Origin: Rhizobium sp. EC-SD404
GTDB taxonomy: Bacteria; Pseudomonadota; Alphaproteobacteria; Rhizobiales; Rhizobiaceae
NCBI RefSeq assembly: GCF_902498825.1
Contig: NZ_LR701459.1
Coordinates: 998,001 to 1,062,000, forward strand
Direction: 5' to 3'
Length of the DNA stretch: 64,000 nt
Positions 12,221 to 19,636 of this stretch are shown here, piece after piece. The notes below the pieces were generated by a model, which did no database searches, was not told the DNA's origin, and saw only the letters and a program-made list of their open reading frames with translations. Numbering within the stretch: position 1 is the first letter of the stretch; every line of letters starts with the position of its first letter. The position numbers and the translations under genes were made by a program.

Positions 12221-13258
12221 TCAGCTTGCTCGCGGAATTTGCCGAAAGGCGTCGATCAACCCGGCGAGGTCCGCGGGCAGGGGCGCTTCGAAACGCAAAT
12301 CCTCACCCGTGACTGGGTGCTCGAACGCCAAAAGGAACGCGTGCAACGCCTGTCGCGGAAACCCGTCGACCATGGCTTTAAGGTCGGCGGGCAACCGGTT
12401 CGACTTCGTCCGCATCGCAGCGCCGTAATCCTGGTCGCCGATGAGCGGATGTCCGATATGGGTCATGTGGACGCGGATCTGGTGGGTGCGCCCTGTTTCC
12501 AGGCGGCACTCGACCAGACTCGCCAAGGCCGTTGCATCATTGGCAGCGCCGAAGCGATCGGTGACACGGAAATGCGTGATCGCCTCCTGCGCGTCGCCGC
12601 TCAGATCCTTGCGCACGGCACGGCGCACGCGGTCGTTGCTGCGCCCAAGCGGCGCATCGATCGTGCCCGACATGCGGTCCGGCTGTCCCCACACGAGCGC
12701 CACATAAGCGCGTTCGAGGCTGCCGGTGCGGCCATGGTCTGCGAACTGCGCGGCCAGACCCTTGTGGGCGGCGTCGTTCTTGGCGACCACCATCACGCCG
12801 GTGGTGTCCTTGTCGAGCCGATGCACGATGCCCGGTCGGCGCACGCCGCCGATGCCCGAAAGGCTGTCACCGCAATGATGGATCAGCGCGTTGACCAGCG
12901 TTCCGGTCCAGTTGCCGGCCGCTGGGTGAACCACGAGCCCTGAAGGCTTCATGATGACGATGAGGTCGTCGTCTTCGTAAAGGATGTCGAGTGCGATCGC
13001 CTCGCCCTGCGGCTCGGGATCTTCCGGCGGCGGGATATCGACAACGACGGTGTCGCCGGGTCTGATCTTCTTGTGCGGATCGGTGGCAGGCTGGCCGTTC
13101 AGCGTCACGGCACCTTCCTTGATCAGCGCCTTTAGGCGGCTGCGCGAAAGTTCGTCTCCGAACTCGGCGGCAAGCCACACATCCAGCCGGCCGCTGGCCT
13201 CTTCGCCCGCCGTCAGCACTTTCTTATCGGATGTCGCTTCGTTAAAGGGTTCGGCCAT
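12221..13258 (-). CDS. rluD: RluA-family 23S rRNA pseudouridine synthase (RluD-like)
   Basis: This 345-residue enzyme converts uridines in 23S rRNA to pseudouridine. An N-terminal S4 RNA-binding domain (SGRLDVWLAAEFGDELSRSRLKALIKEGAVTLNG in parts) precedes the catalytic domain. The signature HRLDKDTTGVMVVAKN contains the catalytic Asp, and LVECRLETGRTHQIRVHM and HPLIGDQDYG are the later motifs. The open frame extends 144 codons upstream without family similarity; ATG at 13258 gives the normal length. The rpoH gene lies 202 bp downstream on the same strand. RluD-type specificity (positions 1911/1915/1917) is inferred from family likeness. Confidence 0.93.
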   Translation of the reverse strand: MAEPFNEATSDKKVLTAGEEASGRLDVWLAAEFGDELSRSRLKALIKEGAVTLNGQPATDPHKKIRPGDTVVVDIPPPEDPEPQGEAIALDILYEDDDLIVIMKPSGLVVHPAAGNWTGTLVNALIHHCGDSLSGIGGVRRPGIVHRLDKDTTGVMVVAKNDAAHKGLAAQFADHGRTGSLERAYVALVWGQPDRMSGTIDAPLGRSNDRVRRAVRKDLSGDAQEAITHFRVTDRFGAANDATALASLVECRLETGRTHQIRVHMTHIGHPLIGDQDYGAAMRTKSNRLPADLKAMVDGFPRQALHAFLLAFEHPVTGEDLRFEAPLPADLAGLIDAFRQIPRAS

Positions 13259-13300
13259 GACACTGATTGAAGGGCGGCTTGGCCGCGTGAAGGGTTGACG

Positions 13301-13693
13301 ATGTCGAAGATGGAAACGCCGCCGGAGCTCGAAGAACAGCCGCTCGATCCGGAGGTTGAAAAGGTTCGGCGCAAGATGGTGCGCCTCCTTGCCGTGTCCA
13401 TCGGCATCATGTTCATCGGCGTTATGGCCGTGCTGGTCGCCATTGTCTATCGGATTTCCGAAACCGACGAGGCGGAGGTGGCGATGCCGTCGTCCGGAGA
13501 CACCACTTTTGCCGCCGAAGGCGCCGTTGCGACGGCGGAAGCGACCCTGCCGGAAGGCTTTGCGGTTTCGAACGTCTCCCTCGATGGAAGCCGTATTCTC
13601 TTCTTCGGAACCAGCGGGGAGGGCGCGTCCATGGCTTATGTATTCGACATCGTCGAGGATCGCATCGTGGCAGAGATTTCGATCGGTCAATGA
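13301..13693 (+). CDS. Small one-pass membrane protein, conserved hypothetical (DUF6476-like)
   Basis: This 130-residue protein has a short charged cytoplasmic N-terminus (LDPEVEKVRRKMVR), one membrane helix (LLAVSIGIMFIGVMAVLVAIVYRI) at about residues 33-56, and a small periplasmic domain with SNVSLDGSRILFFGTSGEGASMAYVFDIVEDRIVAEISI. It looks like the DUF6476 family known mainly from alphaproteobacteria; no function is known. ATG at 13301 follows AAGGG. It is divergent from rluD (42 bp apart) and its stop overlaps the start of the next methyltransferase gene by four bases, so the two are translationally coupled. Confidence 0.8.
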   Translation: MSKMETPPELEEQPLDPEVEKVRRKMVRLLAVSIGIMFIGVMAVLVAIVYRISETDEAEVAMPSSGDTTFAAEGAVATAEATLPEGFAVSNVSLDGSRILFFGTSGEGASMAYVFDIVEDRIVAEISIGQ

Positions 13694-14532
13694 GCGCGTC
13701 GATCGGCCGGCGCCTGATCCGCATCGAGGACGCAGACGACCCGCGCGTCGCTCCGTTCCGCAATATCCGCGAACGGGATCTGGTCGGCCGCGAGAAGCGC
13801 TTCGTGGCGGAGGGCACTGTGGTGCTCAATGTGCTGGCCGATGTCCATGGCAAGCCGGGCCGACCATCCGCCGAAATGCTGCTCGTTCTGGAAAATCGGC
13901 TCGCCGGTATAGCGGACCTGCTCGCGCGGTTTCCCGACGACGTGCCGCTGATGGTCGTTCCGCGCGCCGTGATGGACGAGATCACGGGATTTCCCATGCA
14001 TCGCGGCGTCCTGGCACTTGGGCGCGTGCCCGAGCCGGTCGCAAGCGCGTCAGTTCTGGCAGCAATGCCGCAAAGCGCGTTGGCGCTGGTCGCGGTCGGC
14101 ATCTCGAACCACGACAACATGGGCGCGCTGTTTCGTAATGCCGCCGCCTTCGGTGCGGACGCCCTTCTTCTGGACGGGCAAAGCTGCGACCCGCTTTACC
14201 GCAAGGCGATCCGCGTTTCGGTCGGGCATGCGCTGCGCGTGCCCTATGCGCGCGAAGAGACGGCCGAGGATTTGTTGGAAAAACTGGCCGCGGAGGATTT
14301 CACGATCCTCACCTTGTCTCCCCGTGGGGAAGCGACGATCGAGGCCGTCGTGCCGACGCAGCGCATGGCGGTCGTCGTCGGCACAGAGGGCGAGGGATTG
14401 CCGGCTGCGCTCTTGAGCCGGACGTCGAGCGTTCGAATTCGCCAGGCGCCGGGCGTCGACAGCCTCAATCTGGCGACTGCAGCCGCGCTCGCACTTCACG
14501 ATCTGGCGCTGAAGATGGGGCGGCTCGGCTAG
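13690..14532 (+). CDS. TrmH/SpoU-family RNA 2'-O-methyltransferase
   Basis: This 280-residue cytoplasmic enzyme methylates a ribose 2'-OH in rRNA or tRNA using S-adenosylmethionine. An N-terminal substrate-binding part (FRNIRERDLVGREKRFVAEG) is followed by the SPOUT domain with its deep knot. The three motifs are clear: NHDNMGALFRNAAAFG (motif 1), VVVGTEGEGLPAAL (motif 2) and PGVDSLNLATAAALAL (motif 3). The target nucleotide cannot be told from sequence. It overlaps the upstream small membrane-protein gene by ATGA and converges with the coiled-coil gene. Confidence 0.93.
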   Translation: MSASIGRRLIRIEDADDPRVAPFRNIRERDLVGREKRFVAEGTVVLNVLADVHGKPGRPSAEMLLVLENRLAGIADLLARFPDDVPLMVVPRAVMDEITGFPMHRGVLALGRVPEPVASASVLAAMPQSALALVAVGISNHDNMGALFRNAAAFGADALLLDGQSCDPLYRKAIRVSVGHALRVPYAREETAEDLLEKLAAEDFTILTLSPRGEATIEAVVPTQRMAVVVGTEGEGLPAALLSRTSSVRIRQAPGVDSLNLATAAALALHDLALKMGRLG

Positions 14533-14555
14533 CCGACCGGGAAGCCGTTCGAGGA

Positions 14556-15752
14556 TTATTCGTGAAGCTGGGCCGCAGCCCGGGTCGCAAGGCTCTGGCG
14601 TGCAGCGTCGAAATTCCCGCCCTGTTCGGCTTCCACATTGCCAAGGATCGCATAGATCGGAGAGGACGCGCCTTCACGGGCAGCCGTCAGGCTGATCATG
14701 CTGGCCGCGATTTCCTTGATCTCGCTTCTGAGTTCCTGGTCGCCATCGGTATCGTTTGCGGCCACGAGCCGGTCGACGAGAGCTGTATGGCGTGCACGCA
14801 GGCGTTCGACACGTTGGCTAATGGCGATCTTGGAAGCCTGCGCGGTGTCTTCGCCGGAGGCGTCAGTCGCCTGTCCGTTGATCTGCATAGGCAGGCCCTT
14901 CGAGTGATCGGTGCCGTTTGGCGTCACGCGGTTTTCCTCATTGAGCTTCTGGCCGGCTTTTTCGAGTGCACGCAGATCGGCCGCTGCAGTCTTGAGACGG
15001 TCGCGCAGGCGGGCGATCTCGGCAGTGCGTCGCTCGATCGTGCTTTCCTGATCGACGATCTTCGCCAGATTCTCCGTGACGCGAGCCTCGAGCGCAGCGC
15101 TGCGAGCTTCTTCGCGCTCCAGGCGAAACTGCAGATCTTTGCTGCGGCTTTCAGCAGCATTTGCGGTATCACGCAGGCGCCGACGTTCTTCTCCAGCCAT
15201 ATCGAGCGAAGATCTAAGGCTCTCTACCTCGGTTTCGCGCGTGGCGAGGTCGATGCGCATGGCTTCGAGGTCGCTCGAGAGGCGTCTTGTGCTGCCGTTG
15301 AGGGTGCGGCGTTCCTCGTCACGTTGCGAAAGCCGCTCTTCGGTTTCAGAAAGAGCAAGCCGCAGCGCATCGGCGCGTTCGCGCTCCTGGCGGTTCGAAG
15401 ACCGCAGGTCGGCTGCGTCGATGCTCAAGGCATTGATCTGCTGGCTGAGTTCGGAAATTTCGCCACGCATGGTGCCAGCTTTGCCCGCCAGCTCGTCCGC
15501 CCGTTTAGCTTCGCTCACGCGGCGGTCGCGTTCGTTGCGCAGTGAAACCGACATGCGGCTGTTTTCGAGGGCGAATGCGGCGCGCTCCATATCCCGCGCG
15601 GCCTTAAGCTCACGCCCGCTGATAGGCACCGTCGCATAGACGCGTTTTTCGGTGTAGCGCACGACTCGGCCAAAGACGGCCGGCGCCAGGACGAGGCCGA
15701 GCAGAAGGGCCGACAAGAAGCCCAATGCAAAGAGCAATACGAACTCGACCAT
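14556..15752 (-). CDS. Membrane-anchored coiled-coil protein, unknown function
   Basis: This 398-residue protein starts with one membrane helix (FVLLFALGFLSALLLGLVLAPAVF), then YTEKRVYATVPISGRELKAARDMERAAFA, and then about 220 residues of heptad-rich coiled coil packed with Arg, Glu, Ala and Leu. A less structured linker (GLPMQINGQATDASGEDTAQ in part) leads to a helical C-terminal segment. The N-in helix would place the coiled coil in the cytoplasm. I recall similar proteins in other Hyphomicrobiales but no assigned role. A structural part at the inner membrane is plausible. It is convergent with the methyltransferase gene, and a hairpin lies just upstream of its start. Confidence 0.82.
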   Translation of the reverse strand: MVEFVLLFALGFLSALLLGLVLAPAVFGRVVRYTEKRVYATVPISGRELKAARDMERAAFALENSRMSVSLRNERDRRVSEAKRADELAGKAGTMRGEISELSQQINALSIDAADLRSSNRQERERADALRLALSETEERLSQRDEERRTLNGSTRRLSSDLEAMRIDLATRETEVESLRSSLDMAGEERRRLRDTANAAESRSKDLQFRLEREEARSAALEARVTENLAKIVDQESTIERRTAEIARLRDRLKTAAADLRALEKAGQKLNEENRVTPNGTDHSKGLPMQINGQATDASGEDTAQASKIAISQRVERLRARHTALVDRLVAANDTDGDQELRSEIKEIAASMISLTAAREGASSPIYAILGNVEAEQGGNFDAARQSLATRAAAQLHE

Positions 15753-15762
15753 GGTTGCGTCA

Positions 15763-15797
15763 GACCAATTTCAGGGTGTCCCTACCCGAAACTGGTC
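15763..15797 (-). other. Imperfect hairpin in the leader of the coiled-coil gene
   Basis: GACCA/TGGTC, TTTC/GAAA and GGGT/ACCC pair in register around a six-base loop, with small bulges. It begins 11 bases upstream of the ATG at 15752 and would cover the ribosome-binding region of the transcript. Confidence 0.5.
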
Positions 15798-16001
15798 TAT
15801 CGCAAAACGGTTTCAAAAGAAATCACCGAGAAAGGTGAGGGTCGGTTTAGGTTAATGCCCGAACCGCAGAGCAAGTAATTGTTACCGCGCTGTTTTCAAT
15901 ACAAAAAACTCGGGTGAGATCCAACTTGCGGCAGGCCTTTGGTCGGCTCGCGTCGTCCTGCCATAAAGCGTGCGATGGTAAGCATGAGGTAAACGCCCAG
16001 C

Positions 16002-16595
16002 TCAGAACGGGTTCCAGGTTGGTGACGAGGTCAGTTTCAGGTAGCCGATATTGAGCCCGAGACGAGCGCCGACGCCGGTGCGGATCGGAACCAGAAGAAC
16101 CTGGTCGCGGCGCATGACCTGCATGCCGACGCCCGCGACGACGAAAGCCGAGCCGCCGACACCCGCGAAGCGGCCATAGACGCCGTTGACGCTCGGCAGA
16201 TCGTAGACGAGCATCATCGTGCGTGCGCCCTGGCCACCGTAGTCGAGGCCGAGCGACGGGCCCTGCCAGAAGAGATTGTGGCTACCGGCATTTTTTGTGT
16301 GCAACTGCCCTTCGCCGTAGGTAAGGCCGCCGATGAAGGCGCCGCCGGCTTCTTCGCCGAGCACGTAGCCGTTGGGCAAGCCATAGGATTGGAACGCCTG
16401 TTCGACGACTTTTGCCAGGCCACCAGACGTCGAGCCGAAGAAACCGTGACCGGCGTCCACGATCTCCTGCATGCTGTATTCACCTGAATCTTGCGGCTGC
16501 TGCTGTGCGCTGGCAGGCAAAGCAAATGCTAACGCGCCGGCGATCATCGCGATGGCGAACAGAACCCGGCGGGCGACGAGAAGCATCCTCGACAT
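16002..16595 (-). CDS. DUF1134-family exported protein
   Basis: This 197-residue protein has a signal peptide (LFAIAMIAGALAFALPASAQ) and a mature DUF1134 domain with YSMQEIVDAGHGFFGSTSGGLAKVVEQ, GEEAGGAFIGGLTYGEG, LFWQGPSLGLDYGGQGAR and GVGMQVMRRDQVLLVPIRTGVGARLGLNIGYLKLT. The domain resembles the SYLF lipid-binding fold, so a periplasmic or outer-membrane lipid role is possible; none is proven. ATG at 16595 is preceded by GAAGGAGAG, much better than the upstream start of the open frame. It is divergent from chpT, and a CtrA-like box lies 58-72 bases upstream of its start. Confidence 0.88.
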   Translation of the reverse strand: MSRMLLVARRVLFAIAMIAGALAFALPASAQQQPQDSGEYSMQEIVDAGHGFFGSTSGGLAKVVEQAFQSYGLPNGYVLGEEAGGAFIGGLTYGEGQLHTKNAGSHNLFWQGPSLGLDYGGQGARTMMLVYDLPSVNGVYGRFAGVGGSAFVVAGVGMQVMRRDQVLLVPIRTGVGARLGLNIGYLKLTSSPTWNPF

Positions 16596-16652
16596 CAAAC
16601 TCTCCTTCGATGGACCCGGAAAGGGACGAAGCAGCATTTTCGTCGCGTCAGA

Positions 16653-16667
16653 TTAAGAAACGGTTTA
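16653..16667 (-). promoter_or_regulatory. CtrA-like box between the DUF1134 gene and chpT
   Basis: TTAA-GAAACGG-TTTA matches TTAA-N7-TTAA at 7 of 8 positions. It is 58-72 bases upstream of the DUF1134 start and about 125 bases upstream of chpT. The half nearer the DUF1134 gene is the exact TTAA. Confidence 0.45.
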
Positions 16668-16791
16668 CCTAAAATCGGATCAAAGAAGATGGTAACGAGG
16701 AGCGGCGGTGCGCGTCACCTTGGCACCAGCTTCGCGCACTAGTTTTCGGCCGCGTCCCGATCCGATCGTCGCCACGTCGCATGGAGAAGAT

Positions 16792-17433
16792 ATGTCCAGA
16801 AATCCGAATCTCACACTTGCCGGGCCGGATCTCGCCGCGCTTCTCTGCAGCCGCGTGTGCCACGATATCATTTCGCCGGTGGGAGCGATCAACAACGGCC
16901 TGGAGCTGCTCGACGAGGGCGGTGCCGATGTCGAGGCGATGGATCTCATCCGTCAGAGCGCGCTCAACGCGTCGGTCCGCTTGAAATTCGCCCGCCTGGC
17001 CTTCGGCGCATCCGGCTCAGTCGGTGCCTCGATCGATACGGGCGAGGCGCAAAAGGCGACAGAAGACTATGTCGGAGCCGATGCCAAGACCACGGTCACA
17101 TGGAATGGCCCGCGCGCGATCATCCCCAAGAACAAGGTCAAGCTGCTTCTGAACCTGTTCCTCGTTGCCTACGGCGCGATCCCGCGGGGAGGCAATATCG
17201 ACATTCATCTGGAAGATCTCGAAACGACACCGCGTTTTCGTCTGATCTCGAAGGGCCGCATGGTCCGCGTGCCGCCAAAGTTCCTGGAGATTCATTCCGG
17301 CGAACTGGACGAGCCTGTCGATGCCCATTCGATCCAGCCCTATTACACCGTTCTCCTCGCCGATGAGGCGGGCATGCGAATCAGTGCGTCGTCCGATGGC
17401 GAAGCCGTCACGTTCGTCGCCGAACCGGTCTGA
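16792..17433 (+). CDS. chpT: Histidine phosphotransferase ChpT
   Basis: This 213-residue cytoplasmic protein carries phosphate from the hybrid kinase CckA to the receivers of CtrA and CpdR, thereby controlling the cell cycle. The phosphorylated His is His24 in RVCHDIISPVGAINNGLELL, the H-box of the dimeric ChpT four-helix bundle. The C-terminal half resembles a degenerate histidine-kinase ATP-binding domain without its nucleotide motifs, which is typical. The frame extends 28 codons upstream, but ATG at 16792 follows GGAGAAGAT. ctrA lies only 1.3 kb away with a lone receiver gene between. A strong hairpin follows the stop. Confidence 0.94.
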   Translation: MSRNPNLTLAGPDLAALLCSRVCHDIISPVGAINNGLELLDEGGADVEAMDLIRQSALNASVRLKFARLAFGASGSVGASIDTGEAQKATEDYVGADAKTTVTWNGPRAIIPKNKVKLLLNLFLVAYGAIPRGGNIDIHLEDLETTPRFRLISKGRMVRVPPKFLEIHSGELDEPVDAHSIQPYYTVLLADEAGMRISASSDGEAVTFVAEPV

Positions 17434-17440
17434 TTTCGGC

Positions 17441-17471
17441 CGGTTGCTCGCGCCGCTTCGGCAAGCAACCG
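17441..17471 (+). terminator. Nested hairpin after chpT
   Basis: CGGTTGCT/AGCAACCG forms the outer 8-bp stem and GCCG/CGGC an inner stem. There is no clear T-run after it, so it may be a weak terminator or an mRNA end stabiliser. Confidence 0.5.
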
Positions 17472-17576
17472 TTAAGCCTGTACGTTGAGAGAATATTCGC
17501 AAGAGCGCGCTAAGGTACGATCCATCAAGAACGGCTGGGCAGTCTAGGCCCAAAGCCGACAGAAAGGGATCGTGCC

Positions 17577-17942
17577 ATGCAGCGTCTCATGATCGTCGAT
17601 GATTCGTCCGTCATCCGGAAAGTCGCCAAGCGCATTCTTTCCGGCCTCGATTTTCTGGTGTCCGAAGCTGACACAGGTGATCAGGCCCTGATGCACTGTC
17701 AGGCGCAATTGCCCCACATTCTGATCGTCGATGCGACGATGCCCGATGCGCTGGAGATCATCGCAGCGGTGCGCCAACTTCCCGGCGGCGCGGCCGTGCG
17801 GATCTATTACTGCTTGGTCGAGGCCGATCTGAAGTCGATGATGCAGGGCAAGCGCGCGGGCGCCGACGACTTCCTGATCAAGCCTTTCGATCGCCGCATC
17901 CTCACGTCCGTTTTCGGACACCTGAGCAAGACGCTGGCCTGA
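17577..17942 (+). CDS. Single-domain response regulator between chpT and ctrA
   Basis: This 121-residue protein is a receiver domain alone. The acidic pair is Asp8-Asp9, the phosphorylated Asp is Asp52 in ILIVDATMPD, and the conserved Lys is Lys102 in FLIKPF. The position of the usual Ser/Thr switch, judged by distance from AGADDFLIKPF, falls on Cys79 or Leu80, so signal output may not follow the usual Thr-Tyr coupling. Gene position between chpT and ctrA suggests that it receives phosphate from ChpT, or removes it. It is not an obvious DivK or CpdR by eye. A bidirectional terminator separates it from ctrA. Confidence 0.87.
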   Translation: MQRLMIVDDSSVIRKVAKRILSGLDFLVSEADTGDQALMHCQAQLPHILIVDATMPDALEIIAAVRQLPGGAAVRIYYCLVEADLKSMMQGKRAGADDFLIKPFDRRILTSVFGHLSKTLA

Positions 17943-17962
17943 GTTTCGGCTGCTTGACGCAG

Positions 17963-17985
17963 AAAAGCCGCCCGAAGGCGGCTTC
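17963..17985. terminator. Bidirectional terminator between the receiver gene and ctrA
   Basis: An 8-bp stem AAGCCGCC/GGCGGCTT encloses a CGAA tetraloop. On the minus strand it is followed by TTTTCT, so it suits ctrA best. Confidence 0.85.
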
Positions 17986-18006
17986 AAAGCATTGAGACGG
18001 CGAAAA

Positions 18007-18708
18007 TCAGGCGATTTCGCGGACTTCCGCTTCATCCGGTTCGCGCAGCACGTAGCCGCGGCCCCAGACGGTCTCGATATAGTTCTTGCCGCCGGCAGCA
18101 GTCGCGAGCTTCTTGCGCAGCTTGCAGATGAAGACATCGATGATCTTCAGTTCCGGCTCGTCCATCCCACCATAGAGGTGATTGAGGAACATTTCCTTGG
18201 TGAGCGTCGTGCCTTTGCGGAGCGAAAGCAGCTCCAGCATCTGGTATTCCTTGCCCGTCAGGTGCACCCGCTGGGTCGCAACTTCGACAGTCTTGGCGTC
18301 GAGGTTGACGATCAGGTCGCCTGTCGTGATGACCGACTGCGCATGACCCTTGGAGCGACGCACGATCGCATGGATGCGGGCAACAAGTTCGTCCTTGTGG
18401 AACGGCTTGGTCATGTAGTCGTCGGCGCCGAAGCCGAGACCGCGAACCTTGTCCTCGATGCCGGCCATACCCGAAAGGATCAGGATCGGCGTCTTGATCT
18501 TGGACAGACGCAGGGTGCGCAGCACCTCGTATCCGGACATGTCGGGCAGATTCAGGTCGAGCAGGATGATGTCGTAATCATACAGCTTTCCGAGGTCGAC
18601 GCCCTCTTCCCCGAGATCGGTCGTATAAACGTTGAAGCTCTCGGACTTCAGCATCAGTTCGATACTCTGCGCTGTCGCGCTGTCGTCCTCGATGAGTAGA
18701 ACCCGCAT
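18007..18708 (-). CDS. ctrA: Cell-cycle master response regulator CtrA
   Basis: This 233-residue OmpR-type transcription factor controls division, motility and other genes of the late cell cycle and, in some species, blocks replication. The receiver domain has acidic residues Glu7-Asp8-Asp9, phosphorylated Asp51 in LLDLNLPD and Lys in YMTKPF. The C-terminal winged helix includes [32 protein letters not shown] and the wing [16 protein letters not shown]. The protein ends in non-polar REIA, a possible ClpXP recognition end. ATG at 18708 follows AAGGGGATAAAT. ChpT, which phosphorylates CtrA in its relatives, and SciP, which inhibits it, are coded nearby. The 474-bp upstream region is rich in candidate regulatory sites. 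Confidence 0.97.
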   Translation of the reverse strand: MRVLLIEDDSATAQSIELMLKSESFNVYTTDLGEEGVDLGKLYDYDIILLDLNLPDMSGYEVLRTLRLSKIKTPILILSGMAGIEDKVRGLGFGADDYMTKPFHKDELVARIHAIVRRSKGHAQSVITTGDLIVNLDAKTVEVATQRVHLTGKEYQMLELLSLRKGTTLTKEMFLNHLYGGMDEPELKIIDVFICKLRKKLATAAGGKNYIETVWGRGYVLREPDEAEVREIA

Positions 18709-18812
18709 ATTTATCCCCTTTTCCGCCGCCCCGCAGCCATGGCCAAGCCGAGACGGAACGGATCCAGTCGTTGCCTGTGTCCAAGATTGCCAGCGAATGG
18801 TTAACAAATTCT

Positions 18813-18941
18813 GATTCAGTCTGGCAACCGGTTTCCTGCCTGTTAGAATTCGGCATCAGAGCGCTGAATTCTAATAGGAAATATTCCCGCGACCGCTCAC
18901 CATTCATGTGAGCGAATTGCGCTAAGTGACTCTACCGACTC
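18813..18941. promoter_or_regulatory. Three GANTC (CcrM) sites upstream of ctrA
   Basis: GATTC at 18813 and GACTC at 18928 and 18937 are all GANTC, the target of the alphaproteobacterial methyltransferase CcrM. In Caulobacter, methylation of a GANTC site in the ctrA promoter times transcription; the same use here is inferred. Confidence 0.55.
18843..18874. repeat. Inverted repeat upstream of ctrA
   Basis: Perfect 9-bp arms TTAGAATTC and GAATTCTAA are separated by 14 bases; counting one mismatch, the arms reach 12 bp. Arm centres are 23 bp apart, about two helical turns, which suits a protein dimer. It lies 135-166 bp upstream of the ctrA start. Confidence 0.7.
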
Positions 18942-18976
18942 AGTCATTGGGAAAGCGGCTTCATTCGCTCCCGCCA

Positions 18977-18991
18977 TTTACCGAGCCTTAA
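18977..18991 (+). promoter_or_regulatory. CtrA-like box between ctrA and the fliJ-like gene
   Basis: TTTA-CCGAGCC-TTAA matches 7 of 8 positions of the CtrA consensus. It is about 192 bases upstream of the fliJ-like start and 269 bases from ctrA. The half nearer the fliJ-like gene is the exact TTAA. Confidence 0.4.
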
Positions 18992-19182
18992 ATGGTCGTC
19001 CTTATGATTAACGATGCCCGTAAACGAAACGTTACCGAGGTCAGGTTTTTGTTAAGATTTCGGAGATTTCTTTCAGCCGCGGGCGATGTGGCATCGGGGG
19101 CGGTGGGGAATTCCCGCACCGGCGCACTTTCGGCCGGTGGCGCCATTGGCGCAGAGGCCTCGTGTTCGGAGAGTATTGCGTC

Positions 19183-19539
19183 ATGAAATCACGTGAGAGT
19201 CTTGTTCGTTTGAAGGCATTTCAACTGAACGAGAAACGTCGCCAGCTGGCCCAGATCGGAACCATGATGGGTGAACTGGAGCGCATGTGCGCGGAATTGG
19301 AGCAGCAGATCGTCGCCGAAGAGAAGAAAGCGGGGATTTCCGACACCAACCACTTCGCCTATCCGACCTTCGCCAAGGCTGCGCGCAAGCGTGCGGACAA
19401 TCTTTTGGGATCGCTTCGCGAATTGAAGGTCCAGAAGGATGCCGCGGAACTGGCCGTCGAAGAGGCCGATGCAGATTATGCCAAGGCAGCTGCGCTGGAA
19501 GAGCGCGATGCGGGGCAGCGTCTCGGCCGGGCCGGGTAA
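19183..19539 (+). CDS. FliJ-like coiled-coil protein
   Basis: This 118-residue protein is almost entirely helical and charged: SRESLVRLKAFQLNEKRRQLAQIGTMMGELERMCAELEQQIVAEEKK in parts, ending with ALEERDAGQRLGRAG. Size, the N-terminal LVRLKAFQLNEKRRQL pattern and the coiled coil resemble FliJ, the soluble helper of the flagellar type III export ATPase FliI. ATG at 19183 with GGAGAG upstream was chosen over a GTG seven codons earlier. No other flagellar gene is in the window, so the FliJ call rests on sequence pattern. Position beside ctrA, with a CtrA-like box upstream, agrees with motility control. Confidence 0.7.
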   Translation: MKSRESLVRLKAFQLNEKRRQLAQIGTMMGELERMCAELEQQIVAEEKKAGISDTNHFAYPTFAKAARKRADNLLGSLRELKVQKDAAELAVEEADADYAKAAALEERDAGQRLGRAG

Positions 19540-19581
19540 CGGATAGACCGTTCGGCGATAGGATCGCCGGGCTCCAATAGG

Positions 19582-19607
19582 AAAAGGCGCCCCAAGCAGG
19601 GGCGCCC
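19582..19607. terminator. Terminator between the fliJ-like and PepSY genes
   Basis: GGCGCCCC/GGGGCGCC forms an 8-bp stem with an AAGCA loop. The minus strand continues with TTTTC, so it ends the PepSY transcript and may also end the convergent fliJ-like one. Confidence 0.75.
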
Positions 19608-19636
19608 ATTGTCGTGTCGAGCAGGTGATGTGTCGA

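Larger units (their letters stand above)
18709..19182. promoter_or_regulatory. Divergent ctrA / fliJ-like regulatory region (474 bp, no gene)
   Basis: No convincing gene lies in this AT-richer stretch. It contains GANTC sites at 18813-18817, 18928-18932 and 18937-18941, a large inverted repeat (18843-18874), a TTAAC half-site at 18801-18805, a CtrA-like box at 18977-18991, and more TTAA half-sites at 19008 and 19052. I could not fix a sure promoter. A 64-codon open frame here has no family likeness. Confidence 0.75.

Noticed and set aside
18992-19186. 64-codon frame in the ctrA/fliJ-like gap
   Set aside because: No family likeness, weak start, and it overlaps regulatory sites and the fliJ-like start.
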